The notes below the pieces were generated by a model, which had not been told where the DNA came from, did no database searches, and saw only the letters and a list, made by a program, of their open reading frames with translations. Shown here one piece after another: positions 23,715 to 34,783 of a DNA stretch of 64,000 bases (the first letter of the stretch is position 1; every line of letters begins with the position of its first letter). This DNA comes from Platycnemis pennipes (lineage: Eukaryota; Arthropoda; Insecta; Odonata; Platycnemididae). The translations under genes were made by a program, and so were the position numbers. The stretch lies in assembly GCA_933228895.1 (NCBI GenBank), contig OW121858.1, positions 29,597,859-29,661,858 of the forward strand, in the 5' to 3' direction.

Positions 23715-24065
23715 TTTAAGAGGCCACGGCGGCCATGTTGGTAAGCTTGGACACAATATGGGCTTACTATGTACAACCTACCAGTAAGGTCGCACGATTG
23801 AAGTTATTTCTGCGCGTGGTAAAACTTGTAAGAGTGGCAAGATGAATACCGAAATGCGTGTTGGACGGTCGTCAAGGAAACGGAGGAAATTACGCCGGGC
23901 GGCCATGTTGGCATTTACGGACAATATTGGCTTACTGCAACCTACCTGAAAGTCGCAAGGATATAGTTGTTTCTGCACGAGGGAAAAATTGTAAGCGTAG
24001 CAAGATGACTAACGAAATGATTGCTTGATGGTCGTCAAGGAAACGGAGGTAGTTGCGCAAAAATA
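23715..24065 (+). repeat. 170-bp tandem duplication
   Basis: GGCGGCCATGTTGG recurs 170 bp apart (near 23731 and 23901), and both units end in GGTCGTCAAGGAAACGGAGG. Two units. The GGCCATGTTG core also occurs at 19.6 and, inverted, 20.7-20.9 kb. Confidence 0.85.
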
Positions 24066-24690
24066 TGTAAATAGCTTTAATAGCAATAATTGGATCCAAT
24101 TTTTAGGCTAATAAATATATCCCTGGATAATCAAATTGGTTAATGCTGAATCAAGAAAATATCCTTATGAACATTACCTGACATCTTGGTGTTAAAATAT
24201 GGAATTTAAATACCTGACGACTTGGTATTAAAATTTTGTTTTTAAACTCTAACTACCAGGGTAACAGAATGCATAGTTACCTCTCCTAATTAGTTTAAGG
24301 AATGTTGAAAGACGTCACTGCGATTAAATTCGGTTAGTTTCATTGTTATTCTCGTTTAAACAAACGGAATCAGTCTCCTAACAAGGCTATATAGGAAACA
24401 ATGTTTTGTGTTGGGTAGGAGGAGCCTAATCGTTCCTAAGCAACCCTTTTCTACCTCCATTGTTAATATAAAACTGGATTATATATACCAGTGAGTCCTC
24501 CTGGGAGATATTATAATCACTTTGGTTAGAGTAACAGAAAAAAATGCTGGAAATTGGTAAGATTCCCGTTTAAAACACATGTATTTTCGGTGTCTTTTTC
24601 TTAGCCGGAAATAAGACGTTATGATTCTCCTTAAGAGGTTGGTACAAGGACATCGCTCACATAACCTCTGTGACTAGGGATGTGCGATAT
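24066..24690. other. Unassigned spacer
   Basis: A short local duplication (TACCTGACGACTTGGT-like, near 24176 and 24212). Otherwise nothing recognised. Confidence 0.35.
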
Positions 24691-25400
24691 ATCGTCTGCG
24701 ATATCCAATATACACTTGATATCGTGACGCAAGACTAAAAAAGGCTGCAAACGCGATATTTCGATATAACGATACCTCGAAATAACAACATACCGAATAT
24801 GAAATATCCTGTCACCATATATTCCCGATGGAACGTTATTTCGGACATCAACATATCCTCATATCAGGATAAAACGATATTATGACGTCGCGATATTACG
24901 AAAAACCGATATTACGATGTCCTGATATCTCGATATAATGATAACTATATTACGATATGCCGATTCAAAGGTATCCCCATATCAGGTTTAAACGATATGA
25001 CCACATCACGATATTCTCGTATCACGATATTTCCATATCACAGCATAACGATATGACGACATCCTCGTATCGCAAAATCCCGATATGACTATATCCCTAT
25101 AATCTCAGGAAATGCCTGTGAATAGTGGTATGCGATAGAACGATATATCGTGTGCAATATCCGATGTTTTCGGAATATGGCGAGGCGATATTTAAAATGA
25201 GAGCTGTCGTGTTATCTCAATATAAGGAAATATCGATATAACGACATTCCGACCTCACCTTGTCACGATATTATGATAATCTCACATCATGGTATCTCCA
25301 TGTAACGATATTCCCATATCACGATATTCGGACATGTTCATTTTAACCATCTTCACCATAATGCCAAATTTCAATCGCGAACCCGATATAACGACGAATC
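24691..25400. repeat. CGATAT-type minisatellite
   Basis: Dense degenerate copies of ATCACGATATT, ACGATATT and CCGATATGAC fill the interval, with unit spacing that drifts and no fixed longer period I could establish. It is AT-rich, partly palindromic and non-coding. Confidence 0.8.
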
Positions 25401-26279
25401 GGCGATTCCAAGTCGATTTTGTAGTGCGATAATCGAAACAGTTTATCGAGTAGCTCTGTCAGAGACCCAACTCACTTAAGATTGACCCAGGGCATGATCC
25501 TCACGATAGGGAATGAAAGAATTGATATTCAGGAACGGAACGCCCCCTTTTGATAACATTTACTTGACGCGGCGTTGATCGCCTGATGGAAATAGAGAAG
25601 GGTTACGAATACTTCCCCCGAGATAGCGCTGTCATCGCCACTTGATGGTTTTGACGGCACGCCGCCGTTTCGCGCGTGGCGCCGTGATCTCGTCTGCGGT
25701 CGTCACGGAATCGTGAAGCGCGCCTCCCGATCGTGGTTTGTTTTACTTTTTTCGATTTTTTTCCTTTTTTTTAAATCGTTTTCCTTTTGTTTTCGCGTAC
25801 CTCCCTCCGTAATCGTCTAACCTAAGTGGAGATATCGAGAGTTTCCGAAATACCGAGGGTTTTCGAAAATGCCATTTTCTTGTGCGTGATATGTTTTGGC
25901 TGCATGCGAAGATGTATTACCGGAAGTATTTCATACTCTCTCTCCACTAAAGATGTTTCGTTTTTTAAATTATTTCTGTTTTGAGAACAGGAATTCAGTA
26001 AAATTGAAACCGTCTTCAAGTGAAAGGGAAGCATTTTCTTTCTCAAAGATAGCTGGAGTTTTAATCTTGTGTTGTTGTGCATATGTGCATCTTATGCACA
26101 TTTTAAATATGTACATAGTATGTACATTTTATGTACATTCTGTATGTATTTCATGTACTCGTAATTTAAATTGTTTGTTCATTTCCAAGGGCGTCGAACT
26201 AATATTAGGGCCACTTTTCATTTAACCGCAAGTAATTATGCAAGCCACTTTGGTAATTATGCAAGTATTGTGTAATTGT
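25401..26279. other. Unassigned region with a CpG-rich patch
   Basis: CpG-rich sequence at about 25560-25740. A short ATGTACAT-rich patch at 26085-26160. No recognisable exon; the frames at 25822-26225 show no domain. Confidence 0.35.
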
Positions 26280-26940
26280 AATCTATATATATATATAAAT
26301 GAATGTATGTGTGTGTGTGTCTGTATGTCCTTTATGCATTACTACACCATTCATCGGATAGCCATGAAACTTTGGGAAGTTGTTGAGTACATTCCCGAAA
26401 AGAGGATTACGAAATCGATATTTCAATATCGATACTATATCGATATAATATCGCTAAAGTATCGATAAATTGATACATTATTGATACAAAATTGAGGTGA
26501 AATTATTTAGTTTTTTAAAAGGAATGTATCGTTGCAATATCGATACTGTATCGAATGTACATAATGTGTTTGTCCTTTATGCATTACTACACCATTCATC
26601 GGATCGCCATGAAACTTTGGAAAGTTGTTAAATACGCTCCGCGAAGGTTTCTACAAAATCGATAATTCAATGTCGATACTGTATCGATATAATATCGATA
26701 AAATATGGATACATCGATACATTGTTGATACAAAATTGAGGTGAAATTATTTAGGTGTTTTCTATCAAAGTTTTTTAAAGTATCATTACAATATCGATAC
26801 TGTATCGATACAATATTGATAACTTCATGCATTACCACAACATTCATCCAATTTCCATGAAGCTTTGGTTAGTTGTTTTGTTCACTCCATGAAGGTTTGT
26901 ACAATATCGAGAATACAATATCGACACTGGAGACGGGATG
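26280..26940 (+). repeat. ~255-bp units with ATCGAT palindromes and microsatellite
   Basis: A (TA)n and a (TG)n tract at 26285-26322 lead into tandem units. Each has TTTATGCATTACTACACCAT, then ATCGGAT(A/C)GCCATGAAACTT, then a run of TATCGATA-rich palindromes, then AAAATTGAGGTGAAATTATTT. Units start near 26325, 26572 and (partial) 26822. Confidence 0.85.
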
Positions 26941-27540
26941 TGCATTCCATTGAAGTTGCAATTCATTGAAACACTCACGTGCAACATATTCAAATCATCC
27001 GGCATGGGACAAATATTATTCAGAAATGCCAACTTACTGCTTGGGATGAATGCACAATGGTGCACAAAGCATCGCTCGAGGCTGTGGATCGATCATTGCA
27101 AGATTTCCGTTGAATCCTGAGGCCATTTGAGAACTCATTAATATTGCTTGCACGACATTTCAGGCAAACATTACCTGTAATTCCTCGATTGACACTAGCG
27201 GATGAAATAAATGCTTGCCTTAAATATTCTACTTTGTGACGACATGTAAAGACGTTAAAATTATATACAAATATGCGTGTCCAGCTGCAAAACAGTCGAT
27301 CAGCTGAGATATATTGTATACCCATAAGAATTGTGAAATTAAACATACTATAAACGTGCGCTTTCCATTTAACCAGATTGAACCACAGCAACGCGTGGCC
27401 GGGTCAGCTTGTAATAGTTATATAAATTCTACAAGAATCTGTGCTGTATCTTGTCCTTATTTAAAGCATGTTATGTTGTGCCTGATGAAGAACGAAGACT
27501 GTGATGATTACCACCGTTACCATTCGGAATAATGTTTCTA
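26941..27540. other. Unassigned spacer
   Basis: Frames of up to 123 codons on both strands (26938-27532) have no recognisable domain. Confidence 0.35.
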
Positions 27541-27935
27541 AAATAGATTTGGCAACACCGACGCTGCACACGTAACTACATGTTTTCTGCTTTTTCCTAG
27601 CAAAAGTTGATTGATATTAATTAAACAAATGTGGTTAGGCCATCACTGTTTTACGCCATTAAAATCTACATCAAATCGCGCATCTTATATTAGTTTTTCG
27701 TCAGAACGACATTCATCCTTGCATTATTAATATGCAAATTTTACTGCAACTGGTAATCTGCTCTCCCGTATAACCACAGTGTTGCCAGATTTCGTAGAAG
27801 AGAAAAATTGCTTTGTTGTTCTAATGTAGTAAGGAAAGGCCTCATTATTTTACTGCCAATCGATAGAAGGGCCAAAGTAAATAATATGTGCTGATATTTT
27901 CGCAAAAATAGCAATTACTTCACGATTCGGCGGAG
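27541..27935 (+). mobile_element. Family A element, 3' part
   Basis: Shares TTGGCAACA-GACGCTG, GCGCATCTTATATTAG, GGCCTCA-TATTTTA-TGCCAATCGATAGAA and a GATTCGGCGGAGC end with 51.0-51.65 kb. It has internal deletions. Non-coding. Confidence 0.65.
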
Positions 27936-28039
27936 CCTTCTTAAGATGATTCCCATTTCAAGAAGTACACGGTGTTTAAGCGACATCTAACATTAATGTG
28001 CAATGAATCTGTAAGCTTTCTTCCCATGAGCGAAAGGCC

Positions 28040-28775
28040 TGCTGGAATGTGTTGCGTAATAATTTAGTTACGCAAGAATTAAGTTGCGTAAGACTTAAGT
28101 TACGAAAGAAATAAGATACAAAAGAATCAGGTTACGTAATACTTAAGTTATGTAAGTGTTAAGTTACTTAATAATTAATTTACGAAAGAATTAAATTACG
28201 CAAGAATTAAGTCCCGAAAGAATTATGTTTCGCAAGAATCATGTCACGTAAGAGTTAATTTTCGAAATAATTAAGTCACGAAAGAATTAAGTTACGTAAG
28301 AATTAGATTACGTAAGAATTAATTTGCGAAAGGATTAAGTTACGCATGACTTATGTTACGAAAGAATTAAGTTACGTTCTAATGTAGTTACGTAAGAATT
28401 GTTTCAAACGGTCAAATGTCCGAATTATAAATTTGCATTGTCACTGCTATTGTATGCATCAATAGTCTTTGGTTTAAGCACAAACTTAAGAATTAAGTTT
28501 CAGAAGAATTGCGCCACGAAAGAATTAAATTAATAACAAATTAAGTCAGGTAACAATTGAGTCATGAAAGTATTAAGTTTCGTTGAGATTTAAGTTACGA
28601 CAGAATTAAATTACGCATGAATTAAGTTACGTAAAAATAAGTTACGAATGATTTAAGTTACGTTATAAAGTAATTACGTAAGAATTGTTTCAAAAGGTTC
28701 AAATATCTCTTTTATAAATTTGCACTGTCACTACTATTGTGTGTAACAATAGTTTTTGGTGCTAGTATCAACTTA
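28040..28775 (+). repeat. 15-16 bp minisatellite in a two-level repeat
   Basis: Runs of degenerate AAGAATTAAGTTACG(T/A) fill about 28055-28400 and 28490-28690. Each run is followed by a related ~90-bp spacer starting AAGAATTGTTTCAAA and containing ATAAATTTGCA(T/C)TGTCACT. The higher-order unit (run plus spacer) therefore occurs twice. Confidence 0.85.
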
Positions 28776-29215
28776 TTTCCTTTTTTCTCCGTGATAATCG
28801 TCCATGCACGCCTTTCCTTACCCTTCGATCTTCGCGGTTTCGTGACTCTACCGCCCGGAATACCGCGATCCGTGCATTTCGCCAGCACTCACGAACGTGC
28901 ACCTCACCAACGCCAGCGCGAAAAAATCTCCCGATGCACGCGAATTCGTGACGTCCCTCGATGCACGGACTGCTTCCCCTATCTCTCTCTCTCCCCTGCG
29001 TGACTCTTAAGCGTCGGTCGAAATTTAAACGTTTCGCTCGATCCCCCTACCGGTCTCCTTTCGGTCCAATTCCGAACCTTTTTTTTTCCGGCCTCACCGG
29101 TGTTTTAATTAAAGCGAATGCCGCCGCCCGCCCAACACACACACCTTACCGTCGAGTGATTGATTTCACGTCTGCATGGATACGTGACGTGAATTGCAGC
29201 CGTACCACGGAGTAA
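28776..29215. other. CpG-rich islet
   Basis: GC- and CpG-rich sequence, strongest at 28840-29160, between two tandem arrays. Frames at 28737-29003 and 28961-29215 are open, but low-complexity R/S/P-rich peptides with no domain were found. It might be a decayed promoter or exon, or simply GC-rich spacer. Confidence 0.4.
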
Positions 29216-30590
29216 TTATCTCCTGTAGGTACCGAAATAACTTCTTCACGTGTCACAAGTACCGAAGAAATTGAAGAAAAAAAACATTCGCTTTTCGCTC
29301 CTCATTTTATTTTAGTATGGAGTACGGGTCGCGACTTTCAGCTGTCTTAGATGTCATCATCTTTCAACAATTGGGTTCTTGCATAAAGTAATTATCTCCA
29401 ATCGGTACTGAAATAACTTATTCACGTGTCACAAGTACCGAAGAAATTGAAGAAAAAAAACATTCGCTTTTCGCTCCTCATTTTATTTTAGTATGGAGTA
29501 CGGGTCGCGACTTTCAGCTGTCTTAGATGTCATCATCTTTCAACAATTGGGTTCTTGCATAAAGTAATTATCTCCAATCGGTACTGAAATAACTTATTCA
29601 CGTGTCACAAGTACCGAAGAAATTGAAGAAAAAAAACATTCGCTTTTCGCTCCTCATTTTATTTTAGTATGGAGTACGGGTCGCGACTTTCAGCTGTCTT
29701 AGATGTCATCATCTTTCAACAATTGGGTTCTTGCATAACGTAATTATCTCCAATCGGTACTGAAATAACTTATTCACGTGTGAATGAACGAAAATATTGA
29801 AAAAAACTTCACCTTTCGCGCTTCATTTTTTTAGTATGAAGTACGGGTTGCGACTTTCAATTGTCTTTGATGTCATCATCTGTCAACAATTGGGCTTTTG
29901 TATTACGTAATTTTCTCCAATCTCTACCGAAATAATTTCTTTACGGGTGAAGGAATAAAATATTTCCAACGAATCATTTGCTTTTCGCGCTTCATTTTTT
30001 TTGCATGAAGTACGGGTTGGGACTTCCAACTGTCTCAGTTGTCAATATCTTTCAACAATTGAGCACTTTATTGAAATAATTTTCTCCAATCGGCACTGAA
30101 ATAACTTCTTCAAGGGTGAAGGAACGAAAAAATTGAGAAAAATGACATTCGCTTTTCGCTCGTCATTTTTTTTTAGTATGAAGTACGGGTTGCGACTTTC
30201 AACTGTCTCAGTTGTCAACATCATTCAACAATTGGGCACTTGCATGAAGATTACCTCCTATTGGCACCGAAGTAAACTTGTGTCGTGTGAAGGAATGAAA
30301 AAATTCAAAACAAAACATTGGCTTTTCGCGCTTCATTTTATTTAGTTTGAAGTACGGGTTGCGACATTCAACTCTTTAGGCTGCCATTAGCAGTCAAGAA
30401 TTGGACATTTGCATGAAGTAATTATCTCCTGTCGTTACCGAAACAACTTCTTCGCGTGTCAGAAGGACCGAAAAAATTGAAGAAAAAAAACGATTCGTTT
30501 TCCGTTCGTCATTTTTTTAAATATGAAGTACGGATTGAGGCTTTCATCTGTCTCAGTTGTCGTCATCATCTTCAGTCAACAATCCAGAGG
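29216..30590 (+). repeat. 176-bp tandem array
   Basis: The GAAATAAC block falls at 29234, 29410, 29586, 29762, 29939 and 30098, and in changed form at 30269 and 30440. The period is 176 bp in the left half and 159-177 to the right. Three left units look nearly identical (AGTACGGGTCGCGACTTTCA kept), while right units have diverged. Eight units in all. Not coding. Confidence 0.95.
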
Positions 30591-30694
30591 TTGCTTGGAG
30601 ACACACTGAATTATCCAATCAGCTATAAACCTTTTAATACTTACGTATTTGTTTTCTTTCACACCCTAAGTCACTTCTTATATCATCTTATTAA

Positions 30695-30870
30695 TACGAG
30701 GCCTTCCTTTTCCATTCTTCCCGTTCACTTTTCTCTCTGAGACGTTTGTCTTCATCAGGCCATTGCATCTTAAGATATGGCCGATTAAATTGTCCCGTCT
30801 TCTTTTCAAGATTTTCAGAAGACTCCTTTCTTTTCTCCACTCTTCTTAGGTCATCCTCCTTACTTACTGG
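30695..30870 (-). mobile_element. RTE-type LINE fragment
   Basis: Minus-strand codons match the RTE ORF2 C-terminus (LIGHILRHDGLMKT-like region), paralleling 57.99-58.13 kb. Truncated at both sides and interrupted. It is the inverted partner of 31047-31410. Confidence 0.75.
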
Positions 30871-31046
30871 TCCTTACTTACATCAGGTAGTGACTGATAA
30901 GTGGGTTGAAATACCGAAGTATGGCCGAAGTTTAAGGAAACGTTCATCTGAAGCATGTTTCATTACGGCAGCGTGGCATTTACGATGAGCATGCTTCTTT
31001 GATTGTAGTGAGGCATGTAAAACGAAGACAGCAGTGGATAAGAAAA

Positions 31047-31410
31047 GGGTGGAAGCATTCGAAATGTGGTGCTATTCCAGAAGAATGTCTTGAAGATAAA
31101 ATGGATCGACCGAGTGACAAATGAAGAAGTGCTAAGAAGAGTGGAAGAAAAGAGAAGTCTGCTGAAAACTCTTAAGAAGAAGAAGGGACAACTTAATCGG
31201 CCACATCTTAAGACACGATGGCCTGATGAAGACAATTGTCTTAGAGGGAAAAGTGAACGGGAAGATTGGAAAAGGCAGGCCTCGTATGAAATACCTTGAT
31301 GAGATTGTTAGGTTGATAGGTTGGCCGATAGAAGAATCGAGTGGAGGGCTGCGTTGGACCAATCCTTGGATTGTTGACCCTTGATGATGTTGGTGGCTGA
31401 AGTCACAGAT
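31047..31410 (+). mobile_element. RTE-type LINE fragment, ORF2 end
   Basis: Plus-strand remnant of the same ORF2 end, with a short non-coding stretch beyond. Only about 175 bp lie between it and the inverted copy on its left. Confidence 0.85.
31066..31320 (+). pseudogene. RTE ORF2 C-terminal pseudogene
   Basis: Codons read KIKWIDRVTNEEVLRRVEEK, then RSLLKTL in one frame. After that a shift is needed to follow LIGHILRHDGLMKTI and the GRPRMKYLDEIVRLIG-like end that other copies show. This tail region lies downstream of the reverse transcriptase domain in RTE-type endonuclease-reverse transcriptases. The break and the missing catalytic domains make it non-functional. Confidence 0.8.
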
Positions 31411-31426
31411 CCGATAAATATTGTCC

Positions 31427-32197
31427 AAATTAGGAGGTTGATCCGAAGAGTGAAAGTCATGTCATTTTTTTATAGTTTATACGCATAAAGAACTGTAGTT
31501 GCTCTATCTGATGAAGCAAAGATAATTACACCAACCCATACTCATTTTTGCACAAATTTTGAAATTACATACGATTAACGGCGAGAATGGCCATCACATG
31601 GGAATATAACGTTTAAAAATATCATAGTGACATGTCATATTTGCAGAAAACTGATATTTCATGCGTAATTTCACAGGGAATGAAATGACACGAAAAAAAG
31701 GCATCTTAATCCACCGTATTTTTCGCTAAATCCACCAATTTCTGCGCTTATAGCAGACGAAATGGCCGAAGTATGGCCATTGATTTGGTTGATTTCAAGC
31801 GGCGCTGCGGTCGCTGTTGCCAAAATGTATGGCGTATGAATAATATCATCACTAATGAGATATTAAAGAATATTTCAGAAAAATAAAATAACATAACCTA
31901 TGATGGTAATGTTCCTGTGTTATACATTAGTAAATTCATCGAGGACATGAATTTATTTCTTTAAAGTAAATGCTGAATTGACTCCATAGTCGAGCTGATT
32001 AAAATTATAATTAAAAAATAAATCCTCTGACTTTCCATCGTATTTCTTGTTGTGATACTAATGACCTTCAATTGCTTAGGTAATTTTCTTTGTGAAGTGA
32101 GGATCACTTAGCAGGCATATACTCGTGTTTAAATTAATAAGATTCCTCAGACAACTTGACTCAAGCAGTCGCGAGCCAACCTCATTAAAAGTGGAGC
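31427..32197 (+). mobile_element. Family M element, copy 1
   Basis: About 770 bp shared with 39.16-39.90 kb: GTGAAAGTCATGTCATTTTT, TTAACGGCGAGAATGGCCAT, TGAATTGACTCCATAGTCGA and CAGTCGCGAGCCAACCTC in order. Ends are inverted (GGAGGTTG and CAACCTC). No transposase frame, hence presumed non-autonomous. Confidence 0.8.
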
Positions 32198-32574
32198 AGG
32201 AAGAGAATTTAGCGTACATGAGTGAATTGACTCCTGTTGCTGACGGTCAAATTTTCGCTAATATTGTAATGCGTCAAATAGTAGGTGTCTTTCTGAACTG
32301 GTGGTGATTTTTTTAAAAAAGCGCATTCTTCTTCCAAAGGCGGTTGGGGTAGGTTAAATAAATCGAATGGGGTCGTTTTCGTGGGTGCATTCGGTATCAT
32401 CTCTCGTGTTCCCCTATTCGACTCCCTTAATAACGTCTCGTGCGACCACTCATTCGATTCCAACCCTCTCGAACGTGATCACCCCCATACCGACCCCCTC
32501 GGGAGTCACGTCACCCCCCTCTTCCTCTCTCTCTCTGTATCGGTGGAGGGTTGTGTGTGCCAGGCACGACCCGG
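32198..32574. other. Unassigned spacer
   Basis: C-rich, low-complexity sequence at 32400-32540. Nothing recognised. Confidence 0.35.
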
Positions 32575-32890
32575 CTCTCCTCATTTCGACTCCTGAAAGG
32601 GGATGAAGGGGGATGGAGGGTTGAATTGCACTTCAGGGTGGGAAACCGAACGGAAAAAAAATATAAAAAAATTGGATGAGAACGATTGTCAGAGCTGAAG
32701 TGGGGTAGTAGTAAATTGGTCAGGTTGGTCTGTTTCCAAACCCTTGTGAATGTCTCAGATGAAGGGAAATGGAGCTGGGAGTGTGGAGGAATGAAATAAG
32801 GGGGTTGAATCGATATTTAGGGCGAGAAACTAAATATAAAATTTAAAAAAAACATAGACGATGATGATTCTGTGAGTAAAAGTTGTTAAA
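32575..32890 (+). repeat. ~170-bp satellite, left part
   Basis: Two diverged units share CCTGAAAGGGGATGAAGG-like, GGGTTGAAT, CAGGGTGGGAAAC and GATGAGAACGATTGT blocks with 33.67-34.25 kb. Confidence 0.7.
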
Positions 32891-33375
32891 GTAGCGAACA
32901 TGTTAAGAAAATTGACTTTGTACAATTCCACAAAATCATTTCTTAACATGTTCAACCTTTCTTAAAGAACCCTTTCGACATATTTTCTTCTGAACGTAAA
33001 ATTTTTCTTCTTAAAAGTATGCATCGACAAATCATGCTATCGAAAGCGCCATACTTTTGATTTCGACCAAACAAAAATATTAGATGCAGGAGAAAATTTT
33101 GTTCAAAAGGTTATTCAGAGTATCATGTTTCCAAAGATGAAAATTCATGTAATAAAAGAACAAACATTTCTAAATTAAAGTAAAATATACCACAATGTAA
33201 CACATAGAAATTAAAATTCATATCATGTAGTCCTGGCGACCAAATTCTAAACAATTCACCTCAAAAGAGGTCAGAAGTATGTAAAATTTATTTCGTGTAT
33301 TTTTTGGCGTTAAACTTTATAAAGAAAAAATTATATTGTAACATTTTTCTTAACATGTTCAGTGCAACTAAATTC
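32891..33375 (+). mobile_element. Foldback/Penelope-like element, copy 1
   Basis: Contains the core GTATGCATCGACAAATCATG followed by CCATACTTTTGATTTCGACC and one long arm (AAAATTCATG, ATGTAGTCCTGGCGACCAAA, CACCTCAAAAGAGGTC, TTTTTTGGCGTTAAACTTT). The same core and arm occur twice, inverted, at 37.5-38.1 kb. It is inserted in the ~170-bp satellite. No frame of note. Confidence 0.75.
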
Positions 33376-33665
33376 CACCAAGTGTCGCCTGCCTCCATTG
33401 ATATTATGGTTAAAGTAGGTCAATCCCTCGTACAATTAGGGATATAAATGGTGATAAATATGTCCAGTACGGGTGTATCTAAGCAGACAGCATAGGTAGC
33501 TGCATGTTGGCATAAAGACTTTAAGCTAACCCAAATAACATCATTGTATTTCATACTTACTTTGCTTTTTTTATCTTTTTTTTAAATAGTGAAGTTTAGA
33601 TTATTTCATTAATACTAATCACGAAATAAATTCACCCCCTGCCACACACCTTTATGGTGGCTTTC
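33376..33665 (+). mobile_element. Spacer ending in a LINE 3' tail fragment
   Basis: Most of the interval is unassigned. Its end, TCACCCCCTGCCACACACCT then TTATGGTGGCTTTCAGG (33632-33669), is the CR1/L2-like 3' block without the GATGTA tail. Confidence 0.5.
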
Positions 33666-34255
33666 AGGTTTTTTTTACAACCCCTAAAAGGGTCGACAAT
33701 TCAGTGAAAGGGGGTTGAGAGGGTGGGAGATGTACGAGAATGGTGTTAAATTGCCAATAATGAGGGGTGATCTCAAAATATAATGCTGAAAACATTACAC
33801 GAGAATGATTGTGTGAGCTCAATTGGTCAGGTAGGGTTTTTCCAACCCCTTACAAAAATCGCTATTTAGGGAAAGGGGGTTTGAGGGTGGAAGAATAGGA
33901 GGAGGAGATTGAATTACCAGTAAGGTAAACCCAAAATATAACCTTGAAAACATTAGACGAAAATTGTTCTTTTTTTTTGCTTCCAGGGGTAGTATTTTGG
34001 TGAGGTTGGTTGTATCCAGCCCCTGAAAGGGTCGCCGATTAAGGGTAAGAAGGTTGGGAAGGAGAGGACAAATAGGAGATGGGGGAAATTCGGGAAATGA
34101 AATAAATCCCACTCCAGGGTGGGAAGCAAAAAAAAATTGGTTAAGAATGATTGTTCGTGCTGAAGGGGTGGTAAATATGGCAGGCTGTTTTTTTTCCAAC
34201 CCCTAAAAAATCCACAGATTGCGTGAAATGAGGTCAGTAGGGGTAAAAAATAAAG
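33666..34255 (+). repeat. ~170-bp satellite, right part
   Basis: Units start with CCAACCCCTAAAAGGGTCG-like blocks near 33676, 33840, 34015 and 34195, followed by GGGGGTT(T)GAGAGGGT, AATATAA-GCTGAAAACATTA and GAGAATGATTGTGTGAGC. The period is 165-180 bp. Confidence 0.85.
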
Positions 34256-34783
34256 CTTGGATTATTTGCATCGGGTTTTCTTCTCGCCGAGACATCAATT
34301 ATCCCTTATTTGAACCCTTAATTATTATTAATAATAATAGTTCGTTTGCCAAAAAATATACCAGCCAGGTGTGGAATCACGGATGTACCTTTCGCGTTAT
34401 CGCAACGTTTATCGTTAACCCTTAACCCTAGAATAGCACAGGGTTAACGATAACCGTCTATAAAATTCGCTCCACTGATTGTGATTAAGCGAATTGAAGT
34501 GCTTTGCGAAAAATTAAGAATTAATTGGAGATAACGTTATCTTTGACGCAAGTGAAATTAAAAAAATAACGAAAAGGCTAGCGCACGCCTTTATGAAGAT
34601 CTATGATCTAGGTCCAACTCTGGTGTAGGCTTCGTCAAATAAAACGCATAATTAAAGGGTTTATATCGCAATTATAACAGTCATATAACAGGCAATATTC
34701 AAGCGAAAGTTGTAAAACAAAACTTGCATAATGATGCATTCGCTTGTACATACCCAAACTATACTTATTGTTGCATATTTTGC
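34256..34783. other. Unassigned spacer with a 14-bp hairpin
   Basis: TTATCGTTAACCCT (34409-34422) and AGGGTTAACGATAA (34440-34453) can pair over a 17-base loop. Nothing else recognised. Confidence 0.6.

Noticed and set aside
26938..27532. Host gene exons in frames of up to 123 codons
   Set aside because: Opposing overlapping frames, no recognised motif, no splice logic.
28737..29215. Exon in the CpG-rich islet
   Set aside because: Overlapping open frames give low-complexity peptides with no family match and no convincing splice sites.
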